DNA of 64,000 nucleotides from Clostridium sp. 1001275B_160808_H3 (lineage in GTDB: Bacteria > Bacillota > Clostridia > Clostridiales > Clostridiaceae): NCBI RefSeq assembly GCF_015550425.1, contig NZ_JADNAT010000002.1, positions 1-64,000 on the forward strand. The letters are read 5' to 3'. The notes under the pieces were generated by a model. It ran no database searches, had not been told where the DNA came from, and saw only the letters and a list, made by a program, of their open reading frames with translations. The position numbers and the translations under genes were made by a program. Positions 9,824 to 18,171 of this stretch are shown in pieces (within the stretch, counting starts at the first letter, position 1; each line of letters starts with the position of its first letter).

Positions 9824-10174
9824 TTGCCATACAGAGATTTAATTAAAAATCAATATAACGAAATTAATAATTTGACTAATTTACTTAGCTCTATGGTCAA
9901 CTCTTATAGGCTATTAATTGGTGGGGCAAATGAATTAAATAATATATCAGAAGCCAAGAAAAGTCATGTAAAAGATGCTGTAGAAAGAGCAGATGAGCTA
10001 GGTGATATAATAGATGAAATAATAAAAACACTAGAGGAATGTAGTGGTTCATATACAAAGTATTGTAAGATAAAGAAACAATATATAGATGAAAAAACAA
10101 ATAAAGATAATATATTAACAGAAATAGATTATGAATTAGATTTTGATAATTCAGAAAGAGAAGATGAAGAGTAA
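9824..10174 (+). CDS. Small coiled-coil-like hypothetical protein
   Basis: A 116-residue acidic, helical protein. The start is a TTG at 9824 supported by GCGGGGTGG 4-5 nt upstream; no ATG fits. The sequence begins MPYRDLIKNQYNEINNLT and continues as two likely helices with a short loop, ending in an Asp/Glu tail. It resembles small helical proteins of the WXG-like size class only in length, and lacks a WXG motif. It follows the repeat-tail protein by 45 nt and ends at a shared bidirectional terminator. Function not recognised. Confidence 0.65.
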   Translation: MPYRDLIKNQYNEINNLTNLLSSMVNSYRLLIGGANELNNISEAKKSHVKDAVERADELGDIIDEIIKTLEECSGSYTKYCKIKKQYIDEKTNKDNILTEIDYELDFDNSEREDEE

Positions 10175-10180
10175 AAAAGT

Positions 10181-10212
10181 AAAGCTATTCCAATATTAAT
10201 TGAAATAGCTTT
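10181..10212. terminator. Bidirectional terminator
   Basis: A 9-bp stem, AAAGCTATT (10181-10189) with AATAGCTTT (10204-10212), has A-runs on its left and T-runs on its right. It can end both the forward 116-aa gene and the reverse pssA gene. Confidence 0.8.
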
Positions 10213-10234
10213 TTTGTTTTTACTATCTTTGTGA

Positions 10235-10756
10235 CTAAAGTTTCTTTAATTTAAATGTACTTACCATAAGATAAGAACCTACCATTAAAAGTATAATTGG
10301 AATCCATGGAGTTAATCTATGGTTTAGTGTAAAAAATACAAAAACAGCCATAAAACTTCCTGCAATAGTTATAGGAATTCCAGTAAAAACTCCATCAAAT
10401 GTGGAAGTATTATACCTAGCCAATCTGTAAGCTCCACATATAGGGAAAGCTAATAATACAGCAGTACCTATTATTCCAGCTGGTCCTACTTTTGCTAAAT
10501 CATACATTAAGAATGTAAGTATAGATGGTGCAACTCCGAAGGAAACTAAATCAGCTAGTGAATCTAACTCTTTTCCTAGTTCACTAGAAACATTTAACCA
10601 TCTTGCTACTCTTCCGTCATATCTATCTACAAGTGCTGCTATTATTATAAAGAAGCAGGCAAATAAATAATTTTTTTCAAAAGTGTATAAAATAGATATT
10701 ATGCCACATGATAAATTAATAAATGTAAAAACATTTGGAATACAACTTTTTTTCAT
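10235..10756 (-). CDS. pssA: CDP-diacylglycerol--serine O-phosphatidyltransferase
   Basis: A 173-residue integral membrane enzyme that makes phosphatidylserine from CDP-diacylglycerol and L-serine, the first step to phosphatidylethanolamine. The CDP-alcohol phosphotransferase motif is complete (DRYDGRVAR, then GKELDSLAD), and LVSFGVAPS is typical of PssA. About five to six membrane segments follow. A longer frame extends to 10816, but AGGAGTG lies just upstream of the ATG at 10756 and homologues begin MKKSxIPNxFT, so the shorter start is chosen. A promoter-like TATAAT lies at 10823-10828 on this strand. No psd gene is in the window. Confidence 0.92.
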   Translation of the reverse strand: MKKSCIPNVFTFINLSCGIISILYTFEKNYLFACFFIIIAALVDRYDGRVARWLNVSSELGKELDSLADLVSFGVAPSILTFLMYDLAKVGPAGIIGTAVLLAFPICGAYRLARYNTSTFDGVFTGIPITIAGSFMAVFVFFTLNHRLTPWIPIILLMVGSYLMVSTFKLKKL

Positions 10757-10953
10757 AAAATCACTCCTGGTTTTTAAAACATAACGATTTTTATTTCTTT
10801 TATGCTTTATTATCAATGCAATATTATATCATAGATTTCTATTAAATATAAGATATTTAAAGATTAATTTAATTATTAAGATAAAATTAAGAAATCCGGC
10901 TAATATTTAATTTGATTTATATGTAAAATATAGTAATATACTATATATACTTA

Positions 10954-10981
10954 TTGTATGGAATTATAGAGTTTTTATAAT
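10954..10981 (+). promoter_or_regulatory. Promoter of the lipid kinase gene
   Basis: -35 TTGTAT (10954-10959), 16-bp spacer, -10 TATAAT (10976-10981). A short dyad TATAGTA-ata-TACTATA lies just upstream. Confidence 0.45.
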
Positions 10982-11017
10982 TGGAATATAATATAAAATT
11001 AACCTAGGAGGGGTAAT

Positions 11018-11899
11018 GTGAAAAAGGTAAAATTTATTTATAACCCATACTCAGGAGAAAACCTAATATTAGATCAGCTAGATAAGGTTATAAAAATACA
11101 CCAAGAAGCAGGATACACGATTGTCCCATATAGAATAGATAAAGAAGTGGATGTTATAAATGCTTTTAATGATTTTAAGGAAAATAACTACTATTACGTT
11201 TTAATCGCTGGTGGAGATGGAACAATAGACAATGTAGTCAATGCAATGACTAAGTGCGGTGTTTCAGTTCCAATAGGAATATTGCCAGTTGGAACAGCTA
11301 ACGATTTTGGTAAATTTTTAGGAATGCCTTCAGATGTTTCAAAAGCATGCAGACAAATATTATCTTCTGAAGTTACAGCAGTAGATTTAGGAAGTATAAA
11401 CGATAAGTATTTTGTAAATGTAGCAAGTACAGGCTTATTTACAGATGTTTCACAAAAAACAGATGTAAATTTAAAAAATACAATAGGTAAACTTGCATAT
11501 TATTTGAAGGGACTAGAAGAATTACCGAACTTTAGAAAGCTTGATATAAAAATCAAATCAGATGAAATGGATTATGAAGGTAAAATGTACTTCATGTTAG
11601 TATTTAATGGTCAAACAGCAGGTAATTTTAAATTAGCTACAAGAGCAGATGCAACAGATGGACAGCTTGATGTTATAATATTTAAGGCCATACCAATAAT
11701 AGAATTAATACCTCTATTTGTGAAAGTACTAAAAGGTGAGCATTTAGATTCAGATAATGTTATTTATTTTAAAACAAATAATTTATATATTGAATCTCAC
11801 GAAGATATCGGAACAGATATTGATGGAGAAAAAGGGCCAGAGTTTCCACTTCATATAAAATGTATAAAAGGTGGATTAAAAATTTTAGGTGTAAAATAG
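11018..11899 (+). CDS. Diacylglycerol kinase family lipid kinase (YegS/BmrU-like)
   Basis: A 293-residue soluble lipid kinase of the DagK/YegS/BmrU family. The N-terminal catalytic domain has FIYNPYSGEN, the nucleotide-binding GGDGTIDNVVNAM and PVGTANDFGKFLG; the C-terminal domain carries AGNFKLATRADATDG-like substrate residues. It probably phosphorylates diacylglycerol to phosphatidic acid and so recycles lipids shed by envelope polymer synthesis; sphingoid or other lipid substrates are possible. The start is GTG at 11018, supported by TAGGAGGGG 5 nt upstream. It stands divergently from pssA, so both phospholipid genes share an upstream region. Confidence 0.88.
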   Translation: MKKVKFIYNPYSGENLILDQLDKVIKIHQEAGYTIVPYRIDKEVDVINAFNDFKENNYYYVLIAGGDGTIDNVVNAMTKCGVSVPIGILPVGTANDFGKFLGMPSDVSKACRQILSSEVTAVDLGSINDKYFVNVASTGLFTDVSQKTDVNLKNTIGKLAYYLKGLEELPNFRKLDIKIKSDEMDYEGKMYFMLVFNGQTAGNFKLATRADATDGQLDVIIFKAIPIIELIPLFVKVLKGEHLDSDNVIYFKTNNLYIESHEDIGTDIDGEKGPEFPLHIKCIKGGLKILGVK

Positions 11900-11973
11900 C
11901 ATAAAACTAGAATAAAATGAAATTTTTTTTAATAATTATAAGTAGCAGTAATATAAAAAGGTAGGAGTAACAA

Positions 11974-12615
11974 TTGTTAGAGTTTAGCTATTTATGTCTT
12001 TTGTTATTTATAATTACATTTATTTTATATCTAGAAAAAAAGAATATAGATTTATCACCCAAAAAGATTAAATTATTTGTAAGTATCTCATTAATGCCAT
12101 TAATATTAAGATGCTTAGTTTTATTATGTGGAGTAATCATAGAAAAGCAAGGAATAATATATTTTTTGAAATACTATGTCCTGCTTAATTACTTTAGTAT
12201 TCCTTTAATTATACTTTCAGCTTTGTATATTTTTTTAAGAAATGAAAAGTTAAAGTTTAATAGAAATTATATTTTTATGATAATCTTAGGTTTACTATAT
12301 GTTGTATTAGTATATACATATAAATTTAGTATAAGTATAACTAATAATTTTGGATTTATTATTTCTTTAGAAAATGGAATGATACCAATTTTAATATATT
12401 TAATTATATTAGCTTCTTTAGCAGTGTTTATATTAATTAATTTGGATAAGCCATTTTGTAATAAAGTTGGTATGAGACTGCTGCTAGTAAGTTTATTTTT
12501 ATATATAGTAGAATATATTTTGTTATTAGGAGGGGTAAGTATATATCCTTATCCAATAATTGGTGAAGTATTAATATTATTTTGTTTACTTAAATCTATA
12601 TTTACATTTAAATAA
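11974..12615 (+). CDS. Polytopic membrane protein, unknown
   Basis: A 213-residue very hydrophobic protein with about seven membrane segments and short polar loops (KKNIDLSPKK, RNEKLKFNRN). The start is TTG at 11974, supported by GTAGGAG about 7 nt upstream. It follows the lipid kinase by 74 nt without a visible terminator, so cotranscription is likely. The seven-helix layout recalls small sensor-type membrane domains, but there is no catalytic tail. No family is recognised. Confidence 0.65.
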   Translation: MLEFSYLCLLLFIITFILYLEKKNIDLSPKKIKLFVSISLMPLILRCLVLLCGVIIEKQGIIYFLKYYVLLNYFSIPLIILSALYIFLRNEKLKFNRNYIFMIILGLLYVVLVYTYKFSISITNNFGFIISLENGMIPILIYLIILASLAVFILINLDKPFCNKVGMRLLLVSLFLYIVEYILLLGGVSIYPYPIIGEVLILFCLLKSIFTFK

Positions 12616-12629
12616 ATAGTTAATAAAGT

Positions 12630-12693
12630 AAAGGAGTTGTTGCAGAAGTTATGTAACAACTCCTTTTTTATGCTGATGGCAAAGTGTCATCAG
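12630..12693 (+). terminator. Two tandem terminators
   Basis: First: a 12-bp stem 12630-12641 with 12655-12666, followed by T6. Second: CTGATG (12673-12678) with CATCAG (12688-12693), followed by T8. Together they isolate the lipid kinase operon from the next leader. Confidence 0.85.
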
Positions 12694-12779
12694 TTTTTTT
12701 TATTTGAATTTTAAATTTAAAGAATGAAAATACAGATAATTTTTAACTATTCATTTTATATTTTACATTCTTAAAAAGG

Positions 12780-12807
12780 TTGCCTTTTTGGGGTATTTTA
12801 ATATAAT
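12780..12807 (+). promoter_or_regulatory. Possible promoter of the leader ORF/MgtE-N gene
   Basis: -35 TTGCCT (12780-12785), 16-bp spacer, -10 TATAAT (12802-12807). The -35 lies inside a 7-bp hairpin (12773-12779 with 12783-12789) whose T5 right arm could also end upstream transcription. Confidence 0.4.
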
Positions 12808-12879
12808 ATAGTATTGGAGATTATATGTATAATAAAATAAAATAATATTTATTCTAAATAAATAAGGGGTGAATTTAAA

Positions 12880-12960
12880 ATGGAGGGTGTCCCTCAGAGT
12901 AGTAACTTATCAAAATTGAATATTAAAGTTTTAGAGGAGATGGACTTCATTATAAATTAA
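12880..12960 (+). CDS. 26-codon leader peptide upstream of the MgtE-N/CBS gene
   Basis: ATG at 12880 with AAGGGGTGA 7 nt upstream opens 26 codons (MEGVPQSSNLSKLNIKVLEE, then MDFIIN) ending TAA at 12958-12960. The codons for VLEEMD form the left arm of the hairpin that continues to the next gene's ribosome site. A translated leader peptide that senses translation or ions is the likely role (inference); known Mg2+ leaders such as MgtL act this way, but this peptide is not homologous to them by eye. Confidence 0.6.
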   Translation: MEGVPQSSNLSKLNIKVLEEMDFIIN

Positions 12961-13005
12961 TCTTGTTATAGTTAATTCATTGTCTACTCCTCTAAAAGTG
13001 AGGAG
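12929..13005 (+). promoter_or_regulatory. Candidate SD-sequestering RNA switch
   Basis: The left arm 12929-12945 pairs with 12982-12997 over about 16 bp (one bulged A, one G-U, 36-nt loop). The right arm's CTCCTC (12987-12992) can instead pair with GAGGAG (13000-13005), which is the Shine-Dalgarno of the 13014 gene. The folds are mutually exclusive, so the left arm, which lies inside the leader ORF, decides whether the SD is free. This is the layout of a translational attenuator; the signal is unknown. Confidence 0.55.
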
Positions 13006-13013
13006 GAAAAGAT

Positions 13014-14270
13014 ATGAAGAAACTATCAGTATTTCTATATACAAATATCTTAGGAAGAAAGATGTATGACGAGTTTGATGAAAGCCTTGGAGAACTTAAA
13101 GATATTTATGTAACTACTGAGGATGGATATCCAAGGGTAATTGGCTATAAAGTCAAAAGAGATGGATATACTTTTCACTATGAGTTTAGGAGTATTAATT
13201 TTTATCAACAAGACAATAGGATAAAAATAGTTACAAGAGGCAGCAAAGAAATACTCCCAAGAACATATTCTTACCTTTTATCAGAACATTTACTAGATAA
13301 AAAAATAGTAGATATTAATGGCAAGCAAGTAGTTAGGGTTGATGATTTAAGAATAGCTGAAATTGCAGGAGAATATAGGGTAATAGCTGTTGAAACTGGT
13401 CCTATGGCAAGATTTAGAAGAGCGAATTGTGCAAAGTTTGGTAGCTTTATTTATAAGATGCTTAGAAAAGACTATGAAGATAGGGTTTTAATGTGGGATG
13501 ATGTTGAGTCACTAGAAATGGTAGATAATAATTTGAAAATAGCAGTACCATATAAAAAGCTTTCAACTCTTCATCCAGCAGATTTAGCAGATATATTAGA
13601 AAACTTAGATGCAAGCTCAAGAAAGCAAATTTTTGAATCACTAGATGAAGATTTAGCAGCAGATACATTAGAAGAAATTGAACCTGAATATAAGGGAAGT
13701 ATTATAAAAGACTTAAGTGAAACAAAAGCAGCTGAACTTCTAGAAAATATGCCAAATGATGAAATTGCAGATATTCTAGATGAACTAGATGATGAGGAAA
13801 GAGAAAAGATCCTAGTAAATTTAGAAAAAGAAGATGCAGATGAAGTTAAGGAATTATTAAGCTATGAAGATGAAGCTGTTGGTAGTATAATGAGTACAGA
13901 TTTTATTTCGTTTAACTTAGATATAACTGTTGGTGAAATAATTGATATATTAAGGGAAATGGAAGAACTTGAAGAAGATGAGCTTTATAGGATTTATATT
14001 ACAGATGAAGAAGATAGAATACTAGGAGATATAAGTCAAATAGATTTAATATTAAATAAACCAAATGTTAAAGTTAAAGATATAATGAATGAAAATATTA
14101 ATGTAATTAGGCATGATGTTAATATAGATGAAGCAATAGAAATTGCAGCTAAATATGATTTATTAGCTATACCAGTAATTGATGAAGAAGATAAATTAAT
14201 AGGAGCTGTCAACACTCATGATTTAATAGATGAAATTTTATATCCAGTTTGGAAGAAAAAGATAAAATAG
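13014..14270 (+). CDS. PRC-barrel / MgtE-N / CBS-pair cytoplasmic protein
   Basis: A 418-residue soluble protein. Residues 1-180 contain two PRC-barrel-like beta domains, residues about 185-285 are the acidic MgtE N-terminal helical repeat (HPADLADILENLD, then DEIADILDELDDEE), and residues 285-410 are a CBS pair (VGSIMSTDFISF, then VKDIMNENINVI). The membrane channel domain of true MgtE transporters is absent. MgtE-N plus CBS is the Mg2+-sensing gate of MgtE, so an ion-sensing or transporter-regulating role is likely. Homologues often sit beside Nramp-type or MgtE transporters; none is adjacent here, as cysK with its own promoter follows. Confidence 0.85.
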   Translation: MKKLSVFLYTNILGRKMYDEFDESLGELKDIYVTTEDGYPRVIGYKVKRDGYTFHYEFRSINFYQQDNRIKIVTRGSKEILPRTYSYLLSEHLLDKKIVDINGKQVVRVDDLRIAEIAGEYRVIAVETGPMARFRRANCAKFGSFIYKMLRKDYEDRVLMWDDVESLEMVDNNLKIAVPYKKLSTLHPADLADILENLDASSRKQIFESLDEDLAADTLEEIEPEYKGSIIKDLSETKAAELLENMPNDEIADILDELDDEEREKILVNLEKEDADEVKELLSYEDEAVGSIMSTDFISFNLDITVGEIIDILREMEELEEDELYRIYITDEEDRILGDISQIDLILNKPNVKVKDIMNENINVIRHDVNIDEAIEIAAKYDLLAIPVIDEEDKLIGAVNTHDLIDEILYPVWKKKIK

Positions 14271-14285
14271 AAAGATTATAGTGGG

Positions 14286-14313
14286 TTGACAATTAAAGCT
14301 TTAAGAATATAAT
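14286..14313 (+). promoter_or_regulatory. Promoter of the cysK-cysE T-box transcript
   Basis: -35 TTGACA (14286-14291), 16-bp spacer, -10 TATAAT (14308-14313): consensus sigma-A boxes immediately ahead of the T-box leader. Confidence 0.8.
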
Positions 14314-14319
14314 GAAAAT

Positions 14320-14600
14320 ATAAAACTTACTAAAATACTCAGAATTAAAGACTATGAAAAAGAAGAGTAGTATAGAGGAAGGTTACAGAGAGAAAAGAAG
14401 GATGAGATCTTTTTACCTACAATTTATATGAAGTGCACTTTGGAGTTGAGGTTTGAAATAAGTAGAACTTTCCGGTATCATCCGTTATAATGATAATGCA
14501 CTAATTTGCATTTATGAGTGAGATTAATTTATTAGTCTAATTAGAGTGGAACCACGGAGCTAACTTCGTCTCTATATTATTTAGAGACGAAGTTTTTAAT
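14320..14600 (+). ncRNA. T-box riboswitch, Cys specifier (cysK-cysE)
   Basis: The leader has the Stem I GA motif region (ACAGAGAGA), a specifier-loop triplet TGC at 14434-14436 (Cys), and the T-box sequence AGAGTGGAACCACGG at 14543-14557. A 12-bp terminator pairs 14562-14573 with 14583-14594 and ends in T5. Uncharged tRNA-Cys should pair with the UGC specifier and the T-box, form the antiterminator and allow transcription of cysK-cysE. The specifier is read by position and context; the function of the downstream genes agrees. Confidence 0.92.
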
Positions 14601-14692
14601 TTATAATAAATTATAGATTAATATATTAGAATAAACTATATAGTGAATTAAATATATAGTTTGATTATTGGTTTAAATAACAGGAGGAAAAT

Positions 14693-15601
14693 ATGATATA
14701 TAATAGCGTATTAGATTTAGTGGGAAGAACACCTATACTAAAATTGAATAAACTAGTTGATGAGGATAGTGCAGAAGTTTATGTTAAATTAGAAAAATAT
14801 AATCCAGGTGGAAGTGTCAAAGATAGAGCAGCTTTAGGAATGATCGAAAAGGCTGAAAAAGAGGGATTATTAAAAGAAGGTTCAGTAATTGTAGAGCCAA
14901 CAAGTGGAAATACAGGCATAGCTTTAGCTATGATTGGAAGGATAAAAGGATATAAAGTTATAATTGTAATGCCAGATAGCATGAGCAAAGAAAGAAGAGA
15001 TTTAATAAAAGCTTATGGAGCAGAACTTATATTAACTGATGGAGCAGAAGGAATGAATGGGGCAATAGAAAAGGCAAAAGAGCTTGCAAAGAAAGATAAT
15101 TATTTTATGCCTCAACAATTTGAAAATTTAGCAAATTCAACAAAACACTATGAAACTACAGCAGAAGAAATTTGTTCAGAAATAAATGATTTAGATGCAT
15201 TTGTTGCAGGGGTAGGAACTGGTGGAACTGTTACAGGAGTAGGAAATAAACTAAAAGAGAAGATGAAAAAAATTAAAGTTATTGCAGTAGAGCCACTTAA
15301 ATCACCAGTATTAAGTGGAGGAAGAGCAGGGGCCCATAACATACAAGGACTAGGCTCAGGATTTATACCAGAAATATATAATCCTAAATGTATAGATGAA
15401 GTAATAAAGGTTTCAGATGAAGATGCATTTAAGATGACAAAAGAGTTTGCAGAAAAAGAAGGAATATTACTAGGCATATCATCAGGAGCGGCTATATTTG
15501 TAGCACTTCAAGAAGCTAAAAGACTTGGAAAGGGTAAAAAAGTCTTAGTGATAGCACCTGATGGTGGAGAAAAATATATATCTATGGGGATTTACGATTA
15601 A
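14693..15601 (+). CDS. cysK: Cysteine synthase (O-acetylserine sulfhydrylase)
   Basis: A 302-residue PLP enzyme that makes L-cysteine from O-acetylserine and sulfide. The PLP lysine is in [11 protein letters not shown] (about residue 43), the substrate loop is [13 protein letters not shown], and the phosphate-binding [10 protein letters not shown] follows. Length fits CysK. CAGGAGG precedes the ATG. It is led by a Cys T-box and followed 41 nt later by cysE, giving a complete two-step route from serine. CysK and CysE often form the cysteine synthase complex; the C-terminal tail of this CysE ends in Ile, which that interaction requires. Confidence 0.97.
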   Translation: MIYNSVLDLVGRTPILKLNKLVDEDSAEVYVKLEKYNPGGSVKDRAALGMIEKAEKEGLLKEGSVIVEPTSGNTGIALAMIGRIKGYKVIIVMPDSMSKERRDLIKAYGAELILTDGAEGMNGAIEKAKELAKKDNYFMPQQFENLANSTKHYETTAEEICSEINDLDAFVAGVGTGGTVTGVGNKLKEKMKKIKVIAVEPLKSPVLSGGRAGAHNIQGLGSGFIPEIYNPKCIDEVIKVSDEDAFKMTKEFAEKEGILLGISSGAAIFVALQEAKRLGKGKKVLVIAPDGGEKYISMGIYD

Positions 15602-15642
15602 AATTAGTAATAAGTAATTTTAACAAAGGGAGGAAAATAGCT

Positions 15643-16227
15643 GTGTTTAAAAATTTAAGATATGACATAAATAATATATTAGAAAAAGACCCAGCTGCAA
15701 GAAGTAAGGTAGAAGTACTTTTATTATATCCATGTATTCATGCTTTAATTGCATATAGAATTGCACATTTTTTATATAAGCATAAAAGATTTTTTTGTGC
15801 TAGACTATTATCGCAATTAGCTAGATTTTTTACTGGAATAGAAATCCATCCAGGAGCTATAATTGGAAAAGGCTTATTTATAGATCATGGGATGGGAGTA
15901 GTAATTGGGGAAACAAGTGAAATAGGAAACAATGTTACAATATATCATGGAGTAACTTTAGGTGGTACTGGAAAAGAAAAAGGTAAGAGACATCCAACTG
16001 TAGAAGATGATGTAATAATTGGGGCTGGAGCAAAGGTACTAGGTCCAATAACTTTGAAAAAGGGATCTAGAGTTGGAGCAAATACTGTAGTTTTAAAGGA
16101 AGTTCCTGAAAAAGCCACTGTTGTTGGTTGCGCAGGAAGAAATATAATTAAAAATATTAATGATATAATTGAAGTAGTAGATGAAGATGGAAATAAAAAG
16201 ACAATATATAATAACATGATTATATAG
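15643..16227 (+). CDS. cysE: Serine O-acetyltransferase
   Basis: A 194-residue acetyltransferase that makes O-acetylserine from serine and acetyl-CoA. The N-terminal helical domain is short, as in the EpsC/short CysE type, and the left-handed beta helix of hexapeptide repeats runs from about residue 65 ([33 protein letters not shown]). The catalytic His residues are in DHG and HGVTLGG. The C terminus ends in two isoleucines, fitting docking into the CysK active site. The start is GTG at 15643 after AAGGGAGG. It shares the cysK transcript and T-box control. Confidence 0.95.
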   Translation: MFKNLRYDINNILEKDPAARSKVEVLLLYPCIHALIAYRIAHFLYKHKRFFCARLLSQLARFFTGIEIHPGAIIGKGLFIDHGMGVVIGETSEIGNNVTIYHGVTLGGTGKEKGKRHPTVEDDVIIGAGAKVLGPITLKKGSRVGANTVVLKEVPEKATVVGCAGRNIIKNINDIIEVVDEDGNKKTIYNNMII

Positions 16228-16366
16228 AATGTTATTGTTATATAGAGATTAATTATTATAGGTGATACTGACTACAGGAGATAATTTAATTATCGAAGGA
16301 GTTAGATATTATATAAATAAAGTAGATTATAAAAAAGAGAGTATAATTAATATTTCATATAAGTAA

Positions 16367-16424
16367 TATATAAGTAACATTATATATTACTTATATAGAA
16401 GTAATATATAATGTTACTTATATA
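16367..16424. repeat. 26-bp perfect inverted repeat ahead of queG
   Basis: The arms 16367-16392 and 16399-16424 are exact reverse complements with a 6-nt spacer (ATATAG). The right arm ends beside the AGAGG ribosome site of queG (16424-16428). There is no T-run, so it is not a standard terminator. As RNA it would form a very stable hairpin next to the ribosome site and could act in mRNA processing or lower translation. Confidence 0.8.
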
Positions 16425-16434
16425 GAGGTTAGTT

Positions 16435-17424
16435 ATGATAAAAGAAGATATAATTAATTATTGTAACTCATTAGGACTAGATACTTTAGGATTTATAAGA
16501 TGTAGGGAGTTTACAGAACTTAAGGATTTCTTTTATGAAAGAAGAAAACAAGGTCTTGAAAATGAGTTTGAAGAAAAAGATATTGAAAAGAGGATAAATC
16601 CTTTTAATTATATGAATGAAGGGAAAACTATTATATCAATAGCTTTCCCTTATCTTCATGATATAAATTATGTTGATAATGGTTTTTCAGTTTATACAAG
16701 AGGAAAAGATTATCATAAAGTAGTAAAGTCATATTTAAGTAAAATATGTGAATACATAGAGGTGCTTGGTGGAAAAGCAAGTTCATTTGTTGATAGCAAT
16801 TTTTTACCAGAAAGATATATAGCATATTTAGCAGGGGTTGGATTTATAGGTAAGAACAATATGATTATTACTGAAAAGTATGGTTCTTATGTATTTTTAG
16901 GAGAAATAATAGCTGATTTAGAAATAAATTGTGATGATGAAAGAAATTTTAATGAAATTTCTCTTTTTAAAGAATGTGGAGAATGTGTTAACTGCTACAA
17001 AAGCTGTCCTAGTAAGTCTATAAATGCTTATAAGAAAAATAGCAATATATGCGTTTCATATTTTACTCAAAAAAAGGATTTAGAAGATAAGCATATAAAA
17101 TTATTAAAGGGAAGAGTTTTTGGCTGTGATAGTTGTCAAAACTGTTGTCCTTATAATGAAGATAAAGGTTTTTCAAATATAAGTGATTTTTATCCTTTTG
17201 AGTTTATGAATAAGGAAAATGCAGTTGAGTTAGCTAGTATAAATACTAGAGAATTTAAAGAAACATTTCTAAATACATCTTGTGGATGGAGAGGAAAAAA
17301 TGTTTTGAAAAGGAATGCTTTAATTAAAATTAGGCATAATAATGGGGATATAAGTGATATAAAAACTGATTCTCCCTATTTAAAAGATTATGTTGATAGA
17401 CTTTTAAATAGTAATAAAATATAA
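16435..17424 (+). CDS. queG: Epoxyqueuosine reductase
   Basis: A 329-residue iron-sulfur, cobalamin-dependent enzyme that reduces epoxyqueuosine to queuosine in the wobble base of tRNAs for Asp, Asn, His and Tyr. The N-terminal half is the DUF1730-type domain with the conserved catalytic Asp in FVDSNFLPERYIA; two ferredoxin-like clusters follow, CGECVNCYKSCP and CDSCQNCCPYN. Length is slightly below the 340-380 usual. The ribosome site AGAGG is modest and abuts a 26-bp hairpin. No other queuosine gene is in the window, so the position next to cysE is probably incidental. Confidence 0.92.
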   Translation: MIKEDIINYCNSLGLDTLGFIRCREFTELKDFFYERRKQGLENEFEEKDIEKRINPFNYMNEGKTIISIAFPYLHDINYVDNGFSVYTRGKDYHKVVKSYLSKICEYIEVLGGKASSFVDSNFLPERYIAYLAGVGFIGKNNMIITEKYGSYVFLGEIIADLEINCDDERNFNEISLFKECGECVNCYKSCPSKSINAYKKNSNICVSYFTQKKDLEDKHIKLLKGRVFGCDSCQNCCPYNEDKGFSNISDFYPFEFMNKENAVELASINTREFKETFLNTSCGWRGKNVLKRNALIKIRHNNGDISDIKTDSPYLKDYVDRLLNSNKI

Positions 17425-17458
17425 TATTACATATAACAATAGGAAGTGAGGGAGATTA

Positions 17459-18163
17459 ATGTTATCACCAACATTAGTAAAGGTAATAAACATATTACCA
17501 GAATCAGTAGTAGTGAAGATAACAAAAGTTATTGTAAACAAATATTTTAAAAAATATGCAAATATTAAAATAGAGGGATTTGAAAATATTGAAAAGGCAA
17601 ATGGTCCTAAAATATTTATATGTAATCATTTGAGTAATGCTGATGGTTTAATATTGGATAAAGTACTTAGAGAAAAGTATGATCCAACATTTGTTGCAGG
17701 AGTAAAACTTTCAAATGATCCTGTAACTAGACTAGGAACGGCTATGATTAAGAATGTGGGTATTAAACCTAACTCAGCAGATAAAGAGGCTATTACAAAG
17801 ATAGTTAAGCTTGTTAGAGGAGGAGAAAATTTAGTTATTTTCCCAGAAGGAACAAGAAGTAGAACTGGATCTATGATTGAAGGAAAAAAAGGAATACTAT
17901 TAATAGCAAGAATGACAAAGGCTAAAATTATACCAATTGGTATGCATGGAACTGAAATTCTTTTGCCTATAAATAAAGATGGTGATATGGGTGGAGAAAA
18001 ATTTAATTATGCGGATGTAAGTATTAAAATTGGAGACCCTATAACATTACCTGTAAAAGAAAAAGATGAAGATAAGCACGAATTTGATGAAAGATCCATG
18101 ATATATATAATGAAGTCTATTGCAAACTTGCTACCTGAAAAATATAGAGGGATATATAAATAG
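17459..18163 (+). CDS. plsC: 1-acyl-sn-glycerol-3-phosphate acyltransferase
   Basis: A 234-residue acyltransferase that adds the second acyl chain to lysophosphatidic acid. Motif I is NHLSNADG (His and Asp of the NHX4D catalytic pair, about residues 60-65), and motif III is FPEGTRSRTG. The N terminus is less hydrophobic than in many PlsC proteins, so it may be peripheral. GAGGGAGATT precedes the start. It lies 34 nt after queG and 8 nt before nth, so the three are probably one transcript ending at the terminator after nth. Confidence 0.9.
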   Translation: MLSPTLVKVINILPESVVVKITKVIVNKYFKKYANIKIEGFENIEKANGPKIFICNHLSNADGLILDKVLREKYDPTFVAGVKLSNDPVTRLGTAMIKNVGIKPNSADKEAITKIVKLVRGGENLVIFPEGTRSRTGSMIEGKKGILLIARMTKAKIIPIGMHGTEILLPINKDGDMGGEKFNYADVSIKIGDPITLPVKEKDEDKHEFDERSMIYIMKSIANLLPEKYRGIYK

Positions 18164-18171
18164 GTGATTTT

